Shown: in pieces, positions 46,263 to 54,893 of the stretch
Numbering within the stretch: the stretch's first letter is position 1
Layout: every line of letters begins with the position of its first letter
Origin: Ruegeria lacuscaerulensis
GTDB taxonomy: Bacteria; Pseudomonadota; Alphaproteobacteria; Rhodobacterales; Rhodobacteraceae
Direction of reading: 5' to 3'
Length of the DNA stretch: 64,000 nucleotides
Assembly (NCBI RefSeq): GCF_013033355.1
Contig: NZ_WQDY01000003.1
Span: 62,001-126,000 of the forward strand
Made by a program: the position numbers and the translations under genes
The notes under the pieces: model-generated
Database searches by the model: none
What the model was told of the DNA's origin: nothing
What the model saw: only the letters and a program-made list of their open reading frames with translations

Positions 46263-47297
46263 ATGACAACAAGACGTAAGTTTCTGAAAACAGCCGGGGT
46301 CGGCGTTGCCGCTGCCCCTCTGGCCGCGCCGGCATTGGCGCAAAGCACGATCACATGGCGGATGCAGACCTATGCCGGTCCTGCGCTGGCTGCTCACGTG
46401 ATCGACCCCGCGATCGAGATGTTCAACAAGATCGCTGGTGACCGGATGCAGATCGAGCTGTTCTATGCTGATCAGCTGGTTCCCACCGGAGAACTGTTCC
46501 GCGCCATGCAGAAGGGCACGATTGATGCGGTTCAGTCAGATGACGACTCGATGGCTTCGCCCACCGATGTGACCGTGTTCGGCGGCTATTTCCCATTTGC
46601 CTCGCGCTACTCGCTGGACGTGCCGGTGCTGTTCAACCAATACGGCTTGAACGAGATCTGGGATGAGGAATATTCCAAGGTCGGCGTCAAGCACATCAGC
46701 GCGGGTGCTTGGGATCCGTGCCACTTTGCCACCAAAGATCCGATCAACAGCCTGGCCGACCTGCAGGGCAAGCGCGTCTTCACCTTCCCGACAGCGGGCC
46801 GCTTCCTGTCGCAGTTCGGTGTTGTGCCAGTCACTCTGCCGTGGGAAGACATCGAGGTCGCAGTGCAAACCGGCGAGTTGGACGGCATCGCGTGGTCGGG
46901 CATCACCGAGGACTACACCGTGGGTTGGGCCGATGTGACCAACTATTTCCTGACGAACAATATCTCGGGTGCATGGGCCGGGTCGTTCTTTGCCAATATG
47001 GACCGCTGGAACGAGCTGCCCGAAGACCTGCAGACTCTGTTCCGCGTTTGCTGTGACCAGTCGCACTACTATCGTCAGTGGTGGTATTGGGGTGGCGAGG
47101 CCAGCCTGCGTGTCAATGGCGACAAGATGCAGCTGACCACGATCCCCGATGAAGAATGGGCGCAGGTCGAAGAGGCTGCCGTTGCCTTCTGGGATGAGAT
47201 CGCGGCTGAATCTGAAACCAAGGCCAAGGTTGTCGAGATATTCAAGCAGTATAACGCCGACATGCTCAAGGCCGGACGGCCTTATCGCTACGGCTAA
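46263..47297 (+). CDS. TRAP transporter substrate-binding protein (DctP/TakP-like)
   Basis: A 344-residue periplasmic binding protein with a Tat-like signal (TTRRKFLKTAGVG, cleavage near ALAQ). Family segments are IELFYADQLVPTGELFRAMQKGTIDA, LQGKRVFTFPTAGRFLSQFG and IEVAVQTGELDGIAWS. The Arg in LQGKRV and in SRYSLD may bind a carboxylate, as in TakP-type proteins. RBS GAGAGGAA is close to the ATG. It follows the permeases by 51 bp, an unusual order since the binding protein often comes first. Confidence 0.92.
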   Translation: MTTRRKFLKTAGVGVAAAPLAAPALAQSTITWRMQTYAGPALAAHVIDPAIEMFNKIAGDRMQIELFYADQLVPTGELFRAMQKGTIDAVQSDDDSMASPTDVTVFGGYFPFASRYSLDVPVLFNQYGLNEIWDEEYSKVGVKHISAGAWDPCHFATKDPINSLADLQGKRVFTFPTAGRFLSQFGVVPVTLPWEDIEVAVQTGELDGIAWSGITEDYTVGWADVTNYFLTNNISGAWAGSFFANMDRWNELPEDLQTLFRVCCDQSHYYRQWWYWGGEASLRVNGDKMQLTTIPDEEWAQVEEAAVAFWDEIAAESETKAKVVEIFKQYNADMLKAGRPYRYG

Positions 47298-47445
47298 ATT
47301 CCATACAATTTCGGCGCGCGGCCTCGGTCGCGTGCCGGTATTGGACCTCTGGACCCCCGATCCCTGATGCTACGCTTGCCTCTGAAACAGACAAGAACAT
47401 TCTGGTCGCGCGTTGGCGTGAACCGGGCGAGGGGGGTATAGGCCA

Positions 47446-49131
47446 ATGGCGATAGCTGGGTTCCTGATCGAGATTTTTGCGGCGACCATGTTGCTGCTGT
47501 TTGCGGTGCGGCTGGTCCGTACGGGCATCGAAAGACGTTTTGGCGCATTGTTCCAGTCGCTGCTGACGCGTCATTCCAACACGTTTGTTGCCGGTGGCGC
47601 CGGCATGGTTCTGGCAACGATCCTGCAAAGCTCGGCTGCGGTTACAGTTTTGCTGACCGGTTTTGCTGCGGCAGGCATGGTCAGCTTTGGCCTTGCATTG
47701 GCCGGGGTGCTGGGCGCGGATCTGGGTGCAGCGCTTGTCATTCAGGTTCTGTCTTATGATCTGGGCTGGCTGCAGCCCGTGCTGTTGGCGCTGGGCGGGT
47801 GGCTGTATCTCAAGTCCGACCGCGCCAATGTGCGGCTGATCGGGCGTATTGTTCTGGGCATCGCGTTCATTCTGGTTTCATTGCAGTTCTTGCGCGATGC
47901 GGTTGATCCGATCCGCGAGAGCGCCTTTTTGCCCGCCATCGCGGGCTATCTGGAAAGCGACTATTTCAGCGCCTTTATCGTGGGCGCGGTACTGGCCTTT
48001 GTCATGCACAGTTCGGTTGCGACGATCCTGATGTGCGTGACACTGGTTCAGATCGGAGCTATCCCTTTTGCTGCCGGGCTGTCGCTGGTTCTTGGGGCCA
48101 ATCTGGGCTCGGCCTTTATTCCGATCTGGCTGACCCGTGACCTGACCGTTTCCGCGCGTCGTATTCCACTGGCCAACCTTCTGCTACGTGGCAGCGCGGC
48201 GCTGGTGATGCTGATTGTGGTCAACGTGACCGGCACGCATCAGACGTTGATGGTCGCGGGGGCAGGGCAGTCGTTGATCCTGGCTCATATCGGATTCAAC
48301 CTCGCCGTTTTTGTGCTGGCCACAGGGTTCGTGAAGTGGATGGAGCGACCGATGGCGCTGCTGCTGCCCGAGCCCGAGGTTAAGGCGCACGCGATGGACC
48401 ACTTCTCGGACGCGCTTAGCCCACTGAAAGATCCCAGCGCTTCGGGGGCGAATGTTGCGATGTCCTCGGTCCGGCATGAGCTGTTGCAGATGGTCACACA
48501 GGTTGAGCGCATGTTCCGCCCGGTTCTGGATATCTATGAGCAGGATGACAGCGATGCGATCTCGGCCCTGTGGCAGCAGGATGAGAGGGTGAACGCGCAG
48601 CTGACCGAAATCCGACGCTTTGTTGCCCGACTGCCGCGCCAGAACATGAACAAAGCGCAGATCAAGGCGGCGCGCGGCCTGGTCGAATACGCGATCCGGC
48701 TTGAGGCGGCGGGCGACGTGGTGTCGAACCGCATGACCCGAAGTGCGCAGATCAAACACACCGAACGCACCGATTTTTCGGCACAGGGCTGGAAGGAACT
48801 CAAGGATTTGCACGCGGCGGTGCTGGCCAGTTTCTCTCTGGCTCGTCATGTGCTGCTGGTGGATGACATGGATTGCGCCCGCCGTCTGGTGCTTGACAAA
48901 GCCGAGGTTAAGCGCCTGTCGCGGAACAGCCGAAAGGCGCATTTGAAGCGGCTTGAGAGGGGGCAGACCGAAAGCTTTGCCTCAAGTGATCTACATCTTG
49001 AGACGTTGCGCGCCATGCGCGACCTGCACGGGCATATCGCCGCCATCGCCTATCCGATCCTCTACCAAAGCGGGCAGGTGCTGGAGACACGCCTGGTGAT
49101 GGAAATGGATAACGAAACGGTCGAGGACTAA
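47446..49131 (+). CDS. Na/Pi cotransporter family protein with PhoU-like domain
   Basis: A 561-residue protein with two inverted sodium-phosphate repeats. The first holds ATILQSSAAVTVLLTGF (about 58-74) and the second FVMHSSVATILMCV (about 184-197). A helical PhoU-like domain follows from about residue 340 to the end. Such proteins take up phosphate, although some bacterial members have other anions. It lies between the TRAP genes and the ligase-like gene on the same strand; a 148-bp gap to the binding-protein gene suggests a separate promoter. Confidence 0.88.
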   Translation: MAIAGFLIEIFAATMLLLFAVRLVRTGIERRFGALFQSLLTRHSNTFVAGGAGMVLATILQSSAAVTVLLTGFAAAGMVSFGLALAGVLGADLGAALVIQVLSYDLGWLQPVLLALGGWLYLKSDRANVRLIGRIVLGIAFILVSLQFLRDAVDPIRESAFLPAIAGYLESDYFSAFIVGAVLAFVMHSSVATILMCVTLVQIGAIPFAAGLSLVLGANLGSAFIPIWLTRDLTVSARRIPLANLLLRGSAALVMLIVVNVTGTHQTLMVAGAGQSLILAHIGFNLAVFVLATGFVKWMERPMALLLPEPEVKAHAMDHFSDALSPLKDPSASGANVAMSSVRHELLQMVTQVERMFRPVLDIYEQDDSDAISALWQQDERVNAQLTEIRRFVARLPRQNMNKAQIKAARGLVEYAIRLEAAGDVVSNRMTRSAQIKHTERTDFSAQGWKELKDLHAAVLASFSLARHVLLVDDMDCARRLVLDKAEVKRLSRNSRKAHLKRLERGQTESFASSDLHLETLRAMRDLHGHIAAIAYPILYQSGQVLETRLVMEMDNETVED

Positions 49132-49187
49132 GGCCTAGGGCAAGAGCTTGGGACAACAGTCCCGGAAAGTGACAAAGGATGAACGGG

Positions 49188-50549
49188 ATGGGCAATGAAG
49201 CACGTTTGAACGACCTGAAAACCAAGGTCGAAGCCGGTGAGGTCGATACCGTGCTGGTCTGCATGGTCGACATGCAGGGGCGTCTGATGGGTAAGCGGTT
49301 CCACGCGGGGCATTTCGTGGCCGGTGCGTGGGAAGAAACCCATTGCTGCAACTACCTGCTGGCAACCGATCTCGAGATGGCGACGCCCGATGGCTATGCC
49401 GCAACCAGCTGGGAACGCGGATACGGCGACTATGTGATGAAGCCTGACCTAAGCACTCTGCGCCCGGTTCCGTGGCTTGAGGGCACCGCCATGGTGATGT
49501 GCGATGTGTTGGATCACCATACGCATGAGGAAGTGCCCCACGCACCTCGGTCCATCCTGAAAAAGCAGGTGAACCGGCTGAAGGCCATGGGCTATGACGC
49601 CATGTGCGCCACCGAGCTGGAGTTTTTCCTGTTCGAGAAGAGCTTTGACCAGATCCGCAAGGAAGGGTTTCGCGATCTGGAGCCGATCTCGGGCTATAAC
49701 GAAGACTATCACATCCTGCAGACCACCAAGGAAGAGCATGTGATGCGCCCGATCCGCAACCATCTGTGGAACGCGGGGATTCCGGTCGAGAACTCGAAAG
49801 GTGAGGCTGAGACCGGGCAGGAAGAGCTAAACATCAAATACGCCCCCGCGATGGAGACGGCCGAGTATCACTCGATCGCCAAGAACGCGGTGAAAGAGAT
49901 TGCCTGGCAGCACGGCCACGCGGCGACGTTCCTGCCGAAATGGCATCATGAGAAAGTCGGCAGCTCGTCCCACGTGCATCAGTCGCTTTGGGCGGACGGG
50001 GTGCCAGCCTTTTTTGATGAAAAAGATCCGCTGGGCATGTCCGGTATCATGAAAAGCTATATGGCGGGTTTGCTGAAATACGCCGCTGATTACACCTATT
50101 TTATGGCCCCCTATATCAACAGCTATAAGCGGTTCATGAAGGGTACTTTTGCGCCGACGCGGATCATCTGGTCGGTGGACAATCGCACGGCGGGGTTCCG
50201 TCTCTGCGGCGATGGCACCAAGGCGGTTCGGGTGGAGTGCCGGATTCCGGGTTCGGACATGAACCCCTATTTGGCGATGGCCGGGATGCTGGCTGCAGGG
50301 ATTGCCGGGATCGAGGAAGCGCTGGAATTGCAGCCTCCGACACAGGGCGACGTCTACCAGGGGGAAACGGGCATGATCCCCGGCAATCTGGGTGCGGCGC
50401 GGGATGCGTTGCATGGGTCGGCCATGTTGCGCGCGGCTCTGGGGGATGACGTGGTCGATCACTACGCCCGCGCGGCAGAGGTCGAGATTGAAGAGTTCGA
50501 GCGTGTGGTGACCGATTGGGAAATTGCGCGCGGGTTTGAGCGGGCTTAG
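49188..50549 (+). CDS. glutamine synthetase-like gamma-glutamyl ligase
   Basis: A 453-residue GS-fold enzyme. ATP/Mg and glutamate residues are present: ELEFFLF, EAETGQEELN, GSSSHVHQSLW, NRTAGFR and VECRIPGSDMNPY. The ammonia-binding DGSS motif of true glutamine synthetase is absent (ETHCCNYLLATDLEM stands in that region), which fits ligases that use an amine instead of ammonia, such as PuuA, GMAS or ethanolamine ligases. AAAGGA is 8 bp before ATG 49188, better than ATG 49179. It heads the ALDH and alcohol dehydrogenase genes. Confidence 0.82.
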   Translation: MGNEARLNDLKTKVEAGEVDTVLVCMVDMQGRLMGKRFHAGHFVAGAWEETHCCNYLLATDLEMATPDGYAATSWERGYGDYVMKPDLSTLRPVPWLEGTAMVMCDVLDHHTHEEVPHAPRSILKKQVNRLKAMGYDAMCATELEFFLFEKSFDQIRKEGFRDLEPISGYNEDYHILQTTKEEHVMRPIRNHLWNAGIPVENSKGEAETGQEELNIKYAPAMETAEYHSIAKNAVKEIAWQHGHAATFLPKWHHEKVGSSSHVHQSLWADGVPAFFDEKDPLGMSGIMKSYMAGLLKYAADYTYFMAPYINSYKRFMKGTFAPTRIIWSVDNRTAGFRLCGDGTKAVRVECRIPGSDMNPYLAMAGMLAAGIAGIEEALELQPPTQGDVYQGETGMIPGNLGAARDALHGSAMLRAALGDDVVDHYARAAEVEIEEFERVVTDWEIARGFERA

Positions 50550-50557
50550 CGGTGGAA

Positions 50558-50605
50558 GCGAGGGGCCAGCCCCTCGCGCTCCCCGAGGTATTTTTGGCCA
50601 GATGA
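50558..50605 (+). repeat. hairpin plus roseobacter-type intergenic motif
   Basis: GCGAGGGG and CCCCTCGC form a perfect 8-bp stem 9 bp after the ligase stop. It is followed by CCCCGAGGTATTTTTGGCCA and then GATGAAG, a sequence type I recall as recurring between genes of Rhodobacteraceae. Only one copy is in this window. It may act as a terminator or attenuator between the ligase and ALDH genes. Confidence 0.5.
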
Positions 50606-50641
50606 AGCAGGGATCCTGTTTCTTTCGGAAATGGAGTGAAG

Positions 50642-52024
50642 ATGGGGCAGATGTTGAAATGTGTCTCGCCGATTGATGGATCGGTTTATGCAGAGCGTGA
50701 AGTGCTGTCGGCAGAAGCGGCTTTCAAGTCCGCCGCGCGGGCGCGTGCGGCGCAGGCGGAATGGGCGGCGCGCCCATTGCAGGAGCGGGTTGATCTTGTG
50801 ATGGCAGGTGTGGCTGCTGTGGGTGCGATGAATGATGAGATCGTGCCCGAGCTTGCGCATATGATGGGTCGTCCGGTGCGCTATGGTGGTGAGTTCGGCG
50901 GGTTCAATGAGCGTGCCAGTTATATGGCCGAGATTGCCGCAGACGCTCTGGCCGATATCGCGGTGGGTGAGGACGAGACGTTCGAACGCTATATCAAGCG
51001 TATCCCGCATGGCGTCGTTTTTGTGGTGGCTCCGTGGAACTATCCTTACATGACGGCGATCAACACGGTCGCACCTGCGTTGATTGCGGGCAACGCGGTA
51101 GTGTTGAAACATGCCACACAGACTCTGTTGGTAGGCGAACGTATGGCGCAGGTGTTCCATGCGGCAGGAGTGCCCGAGGACGTGTTCCAGAACGTGTTCC
51201 TCAGCCATGACGTGACCAATGATCTGATCGCGGGCAAGGCGTTTGACTTTGTGAACTTCACCGGCTCGGTCGGTGGCGGGCAGGCGATGGAACGCGCGGC
51301 TGCGGGCACCTTTACCGGTGTCGGTACCGAGCTGGGCGGCAAGGATCCGGGCTATGTGATGGAGGATGCCGATCTGGATGCGGCGGTCGATACTCTGATC
51401 GACGGGGCCATGTTCAATTCGGGCCAGTGCTGCTGCGGGATCGAACGGATTTATGTGCATGAGAGCCTCTATGACGCCTTCGTCGCCAAGGCCGTTGAGG
51501 TGGTGAGAGGTTATAAGCTGGGCAACCCGCTGGACGCCGAGACGACGATTGGTCCGATGGCCAATATCCGCTTTGCCGATGAGGTGCGCGCGCAAATTTC
51601 TGAGGCGGTCGCGGCAGGTGCCGTCGCTCATATCGAGACCTCCGCCGAGGACGATGGCGGTGCCTACCTGACGCCGCAGATCCTGACCAATGTCAGCCAT
51701 GACATGCGCGTGATGCGGGATGAGAGCTTTGGCCCGGTTGTGGGCATCATGAAAGTGTCCTCGGACGAAGAAGCCATCGCGCTGATGAATGACAGCGAAT
51801 TTGGCCTGACTGCCAGCCTCTGGACTCGCGATGTGGATCGTGCGGCGCAGGTGGGCGATCAGATCGAGACCGGCACCGTGTTCATGAACCGTGCTGACTA
51901 TTTGGACCCGGGCCTGTGCTGGACCGGCTGCAAGAATACCGGGCGCGGAGGCGGATTGTCGGTCATCGGCTACCACAACCTCACACGTCCCAAATCCTAC
52001 CATCTGAAAAAGGTGACATCATGA
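50642..52024 (+). CDS. NAD(P)-dependent aldehyde dehydrogenase
   Basis: A 460-residue ALDH-superfamily enzyme oxidising an aldehyde to the acid. Asn133 in VVAPWNYP, Glu230 in GTELGGKDPG and the catalytic cysteine in FNSGQCCCG (Cys264) are in place. At 460 residues it is slightly shorter than classical ALDHs. GGAG precedes ATG 50642 by 5 bp. Its stop overlaps the ATG of the alcohol dehydrogenase by 4 bp, so the two act on one pathway, probably alcohol to aldehyde to acid. Confidence 0.9.
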   Translation: MGQMLKCVSPIDGSVYAEREVLSAEAAFKSAARARAAQAEWAARPLQERVDLVMAGVAAVGAMNDEIVPELAHMMGRPVRYGGEFGGFNERASYMAEIAADALADIAVGEDETFERYIKRIPHGVVFVVAPWNYPYMTAINTVAPALIAGNAVVLKHATQTLLVGERMAQVFHAAGVPEDVFQNVFLSHDVTNDLIAGKAFDFVNFTGSVGGGQAMERAAAGTFTGVGTELGGKDPGYVMEDADLDAAVDTLIDGAMFNSGQCCCGIERIYVHESLYDAFVAKAVEVVRGYKLGNPLDAETTIGPMANIRFADEVRAQISEAVAAGAVAHIETSAEDDGGAYLTPQILTNVSHDMRVMRDESFGPVVGIMKVSSDEEAIALMNDSEFGLTASLWTRDVDRAAQVGDQIETGTVFMNRADYLDPGLCWTGCKNTGRGGGLSVIGYHNLTRPKSYHLKKVTS

Positions 52025-53166
52025 GCCTTGTTGGAAACTGGTCTTACCCGACCGCGATCAAATTCGGCGCTGGCCGGATCAAGGAATTGCCCGAGGCCTG
52101 CGCGGCTGCTGGGATGAAACGCCCTCTGCTGGTGACCGACAAGGGGTTGGCCGATCTGCCGATCACCACGGCCACTCTGGATATCCTCGAGGCCGCAGGG
52201 CTGGGACGAGGGCTGTTCAGCGAAGTAGACCCGAACCCCAATGAAAAGAACCTCGAAGCCGGGGTTGCCGCCTATAATGTGGGTGACCATGACGGGGTGA
52301 TTGCCTTTGGTGGCGGTTCGGGGCTGGATCTTGGCAAAATGGTTGCCTTTATGTGCGGCCAGACCCGCCCTGTTTGGGATTTTGAGGATATCGGCGACTG
52401 GTGGACTCGCGCGGATGCCGACGCCATCGCACCGATCATTGCCGTGCCGACCACCGCCGGGACGGGGTCCGAGGTGGGGCGCGCCAGCGTCATCACCAAC
52501 TCGGAAACGCACGCGAAGAAGATCATCTTCCACCCCAAGGTGCTGCCAACGGTCGTGATCTGCGACCCCGAGCTGACCGCCGGGATGCCTAAGTTCATTA
52601 CCGCCGGCACCGGTCTGGACGCGTTTGCGCATTGCGTCGAGGCGTTCAGCAGCCCGCATTATCACCCCATGTCGCAAGGCATCGCGCTGGAGGGGATGCG
52701 GCTGGTCAAGGACTACCTGCCGCGCGCCTATGCTGACGGCACCGATATCGAGGCCCGCGCCCAGATGATGAGCGCAGCGGCAATGGGGGCGACGGCGTTC
52801 CAAAAGGGCCTCGGCGCGATCCACGCGATGAGCCATCCGATTGGCGCGGTGTTCAACACCCATCACGGCACCACCAACGCGGTCTGCATGCCCGCCGTGC
52901 TGGACTTCAATGCGCCCGCCATCGCCGACCGGCTCCAGCAGGCCGCGGCCTATTTGGGCATAGAAGGCGGCTTTGACGGCTTCCGCGCTTTTGTGCAGGA
53001 GTTCAACGACAGCTTTGCCATCCCGCGCAAACTCTCTGATCTGGGCGTGACCGAAGCGTCGATCCCTGAACTGGTCAAAGGCGCGATCACCGACCCGTCC
53101 TGTGGCGGCAACCCGATTGAACTGACCGAAGACAACCTGACCGCGCTGTTCAAAGCCGCGCTGTAA
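52021..53166 (+). CDS. iron-containing alcohol dehydrogenase
   Basis: A 381-residue group III alcohol dehydrogenase. The NAD motif GGGSGLDLGK (97-106), the metal ligands Asp200 and His204 (GLDAFAHCVEA), His268 (AIHAMSHPIGA) and His282 (NTHHGTTNA) are present. The ATG at 52021 overlaps the ALDH stop. The tight coupling suggests it supplies the aldehyde for the preceding enzyme; the alcohol substrate is not evident. Confidence 0.92.
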   Translation: MSLVGNWSYPTAIKFGAGRIKELPEACAAAGMKRPLLVTDKGLADLPITTATLDILEAAGLGRGLFSEVDPNPNEKNLEAGVAAYNVGDHDGVIAFGGGSGLDLGKMVAFMCGQTRPVWDFEDIGDWWTRADADAIAPIIAVPTTAGTGSEVGRASVITNSETHAKKIIFHPKVLPTVVICDPELTAGMPKFITAGTGLDAFAHCVEAFSSPHYHPMSQGIALEGMRLVKDYLPRAYADGTDIEARAQMMSAAAMGATAFQKGLGAIHAMSHPIGAVFNTHHGTTNAVCMPAVLDFNAPAIADRLQQAAAYLGIEGGFDGFRAFVQEFNDSFAIPRKLSDLGVTEASIPELVKGAITDPSCGGNPIELTEDNLTALFKAAL

Positions 53167-53224
53167 CAGGGTTGCAGACCCGCTCCCTCACCTCGCATAC
53201 TGTGTGCAGGTGAGGGAGATTTTC

Positions 53225-54004
53225 ATGACCAAAGAGATTGTTCTGATCCACGGGGCCTTTGCCGGGCCGTGGTGTATGGAGGATTACGCGGGCTTCTTCC
53301 GCGCGCGCGGCTGGACGGTTCACACCCCTGCGCTGCGCTACCATGGCGGCGACCCTAAGGCCGAGCCCGATCCCGGCCTGACCGACACCAGCGTCATGGA
53401 CTACGCCGATGACATCGCCGCATTCGTGCAGGGGCTGGACAGCAAGCCAGTGCTGCTCGGCCACGCCATCGCGGGGGTTGTGGCGCAGCAGGTGGCGTCT
53501 CGCGGGCTGGCCAGTGCCATTGTTCTGATCAACCCGAACGCTGCCTGGGGGACGTTGCCTGAAACCGATGATGAGCGCGCCGTGCCGCGTGCGCTGATGG
53601 AGGGAGGGGCATTCTGGAAACAGCCCATGCGGGTTGATTTCGACCTGATGGCGCCCTTTGCGCTGAATAAAATGCCCGAAGCGCAGCAGCATGAGGTGTT
53701 CGACCAACTCGGCCCCGAAAGCGGGCGAGTGATGTTCGAGATGTTCTTTTGGATGTTCGACGACCACCACGCGATGAAGGTGGATATCGACAAGGTCGAC
53801 TGTCCCGTCCTGATCGTTTCCGGCACCGAGGACCGGGCCGTGAACCCCAACACCTGCCGCGCGTTGGCGAAACTCTACGGCGACCGCGCAACCTTTCTAC
53901 CCGCCGAGAACCACGCGCATTTTCTGTTTATGGAGCCCGGCTGGGAAGGACCGGCCGGACAGATCGCGGATTGGCTGGATCAGACGCCGGGTGTCACCGA
54001 CTGA
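53225..54004 (+). CDS. alpha/beta hydrolase fold protein lacking the nucleophile serine
   Basis: A 259-residue alpha/beta-fold protein. IVLIHGAFAGPWC is the oxyanion region, and Asp203 (GTEDRAV) and His230/232 (AENHAHFL) are where the acid and base should be. The nucleophile elbow reads GHAIAG instead of GHSMGG, so Ala81 stands where Ser is expected; the codon is GCC. Either it is a non-catalytic protein or it works by another mechanism. RBS GAGGGAG is 7 bp before the ATG. Its end overlaps the next, convergent gene by 11 bp. Confidence 0.82.
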   Translation: MTKEIVLIHGAFAGPWCMEDYAGFFRARGWTVHTPALRYHGGDPKAEPDPGLTDTSVMDYADDIAAFVQGLDSKPVLLGHAIAGVVAQQVASRGLASAIVLINPNAAWGTLPETDDERAVPRALMEGGAFWKQPMRVDFDLMAPFALNKMPEAQQHEVFDQLGPESGRVMFEMFFWMFDDHHAMKVDIDKVDCPVLIVSGTEDRAVNPNTCRALAKLYGDRATFLPAENHAHFLFMEPGWEGPAGQIADWLDQTPGVTD

Positions 54005-54275
54005 TCTGAAAGCTGCTTTGGGGTTTCCAGCTGAGTGAGCCGTCGTCGTTCTTGACACAGCGCAGCAGGTGCTCTTCACGGGTACTGATCGTGTCGGTCA
54101 CAGTATTGTCGCCGAAGATCACGACAAAAGCGTCCTGTGAATAGGCCATGCCTGCGTAATAGCAAAACCGGGTTTCAGCCCCGTCAGGGATCGGGGATGC
54201 GGTGGTCAGGGTTTGCTGCGCGGTCACTTGGCTGGCCAGCAGGGCCAGCGCCAGCCCAAGGGTTACTGTCTTCAT
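53994..54275 (-). CDS. small exported protein of unknown function
   Basis: A 93-residue protein with a signal peptide (MKTVTLGLALALLASQVTAQ). The mature part of about 73 residues has two cysteines (RFCYYAG and LLRCVKN) that could form a disulfide. GGGAGGACGAC precedes the ATG, so it is well supported as a gene. No family recognised. It overlaps the convergent hydrolase gene by 11 bp. Confidence 0.68.
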   Translation of the reverse strand: MKTVTLGLALALLASQVTAQQTLTTASPIPDGAETRFCYYAGMAYSQDAFVVIFGDNTVTDTISTREEHLLRCVKNDDGSLSWKPQSSFQISR

Positions 54276-54452
54276 GTCGTCCTCCCGTTGATAAATCAGT
54301 TGGTCAGATGGGTCGTGGACGCTCGGGAACCTCAAATGTCGTTCTTGAATGACGGGTTGAGAGTAAGTGTGAACGAGATCAACGGGTTAGGCAAGGGGGC
54401 GTATTACTATAGTATTGTTGGCTTGCACCCGACGCCCTACTCTTGTGAACTT

Positions 54453-54893
54453 TTAGAACTGCCGAGGGATTTTCTTGGAATGGAAAAAGCTGACGCTGCG
54501 CTTGAGTAAATCAATATCGGCTTCATCCTTTTGTTTGTGTATCATTCGATGACAAGTCGGACAAAGCACTAGGAAGTCCTCTGGAATTTGATACCTGCGC
54601 GTCTCACCTTCTGACAGCTCTCTGATGGGCTTTGTATGGTGCACATCCAGCGGAATGTTCTTAATTGGACCTTCGTAGCGATAATGCTCAATTGGCTCTA
54701 AACCGCATCCTTCGCATTTCAGCCCGCGACGCTCCAATACGCGCACTCTTACGTTTTTTGCGCGCTCAATTCGCCTTGAAAGAATGTATCTCCTAGTTTC
54801 AAGGATATCTGTAGTTCCAGCTTCCTCCATCATGGTGTCGACAGGCGTTCTGCCTCCTCGGTCTACAAGAGCCTTGTAAGCCGCTAACATCAC
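54453..54893 (-). CDS. HNH endonuclease part of a frameshifted MrcB-HNH gene
   Basis: A 146-residue frame with a complete HNH nuclease: zinc-knuckle CEGC, the core LDVHHTKPI and LVLCPTCHRMIH. The frame is open upstream of its ATG to 55010 and there reads ENLPTGY, VAGHAFGKVYQ, then FYEDLEVMLAAY, which continues the domain encoded by the previous frame. One extra C in the CCC run at 55008-55010 (minus strand) would join both into a 325-residue protein (54453-55429). It is probably the C-terminal half of one modification-dependent restriction enzyme. Base composition is much more AT-rich than its neighbours. Confidence 0.78.
   Translation of the reverse strand: MMLAAYKALVDRGGRTPVDTMMEEAGTTDILETRRYILSRRIERAKNVRVRVLERRGLKCEGCGLEPIEHYRYEGPIKNIPLDVHHTKPIRELSEGETRRYQIPEDFLVLCPTCHRMIHKQKDEADIDLLKRSVSFFHSKKIPRQF

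Noticed and set aside
47300..47345. Hairpin behind the TRAP binding-protein gene as terminator
   Set aside because: The GC-rich stem is imperfect and has no T run; it may slow transcription but is not a convincing terminator.
50546..52003. 485-codon open frame on the minus strand
   Set aside because: Antisense to a complete aldehyde dehydrogenase with catalytic residues; the protein is His/Arg-rich and shows no family motif.
54213..54509. 98-codon open frame on the plus strand between the small exported protein and the HNH gene
   Set aside because: It overlaps the signal-peptide region of the exported protein, has no ribosome binding site and no recognisable domain.
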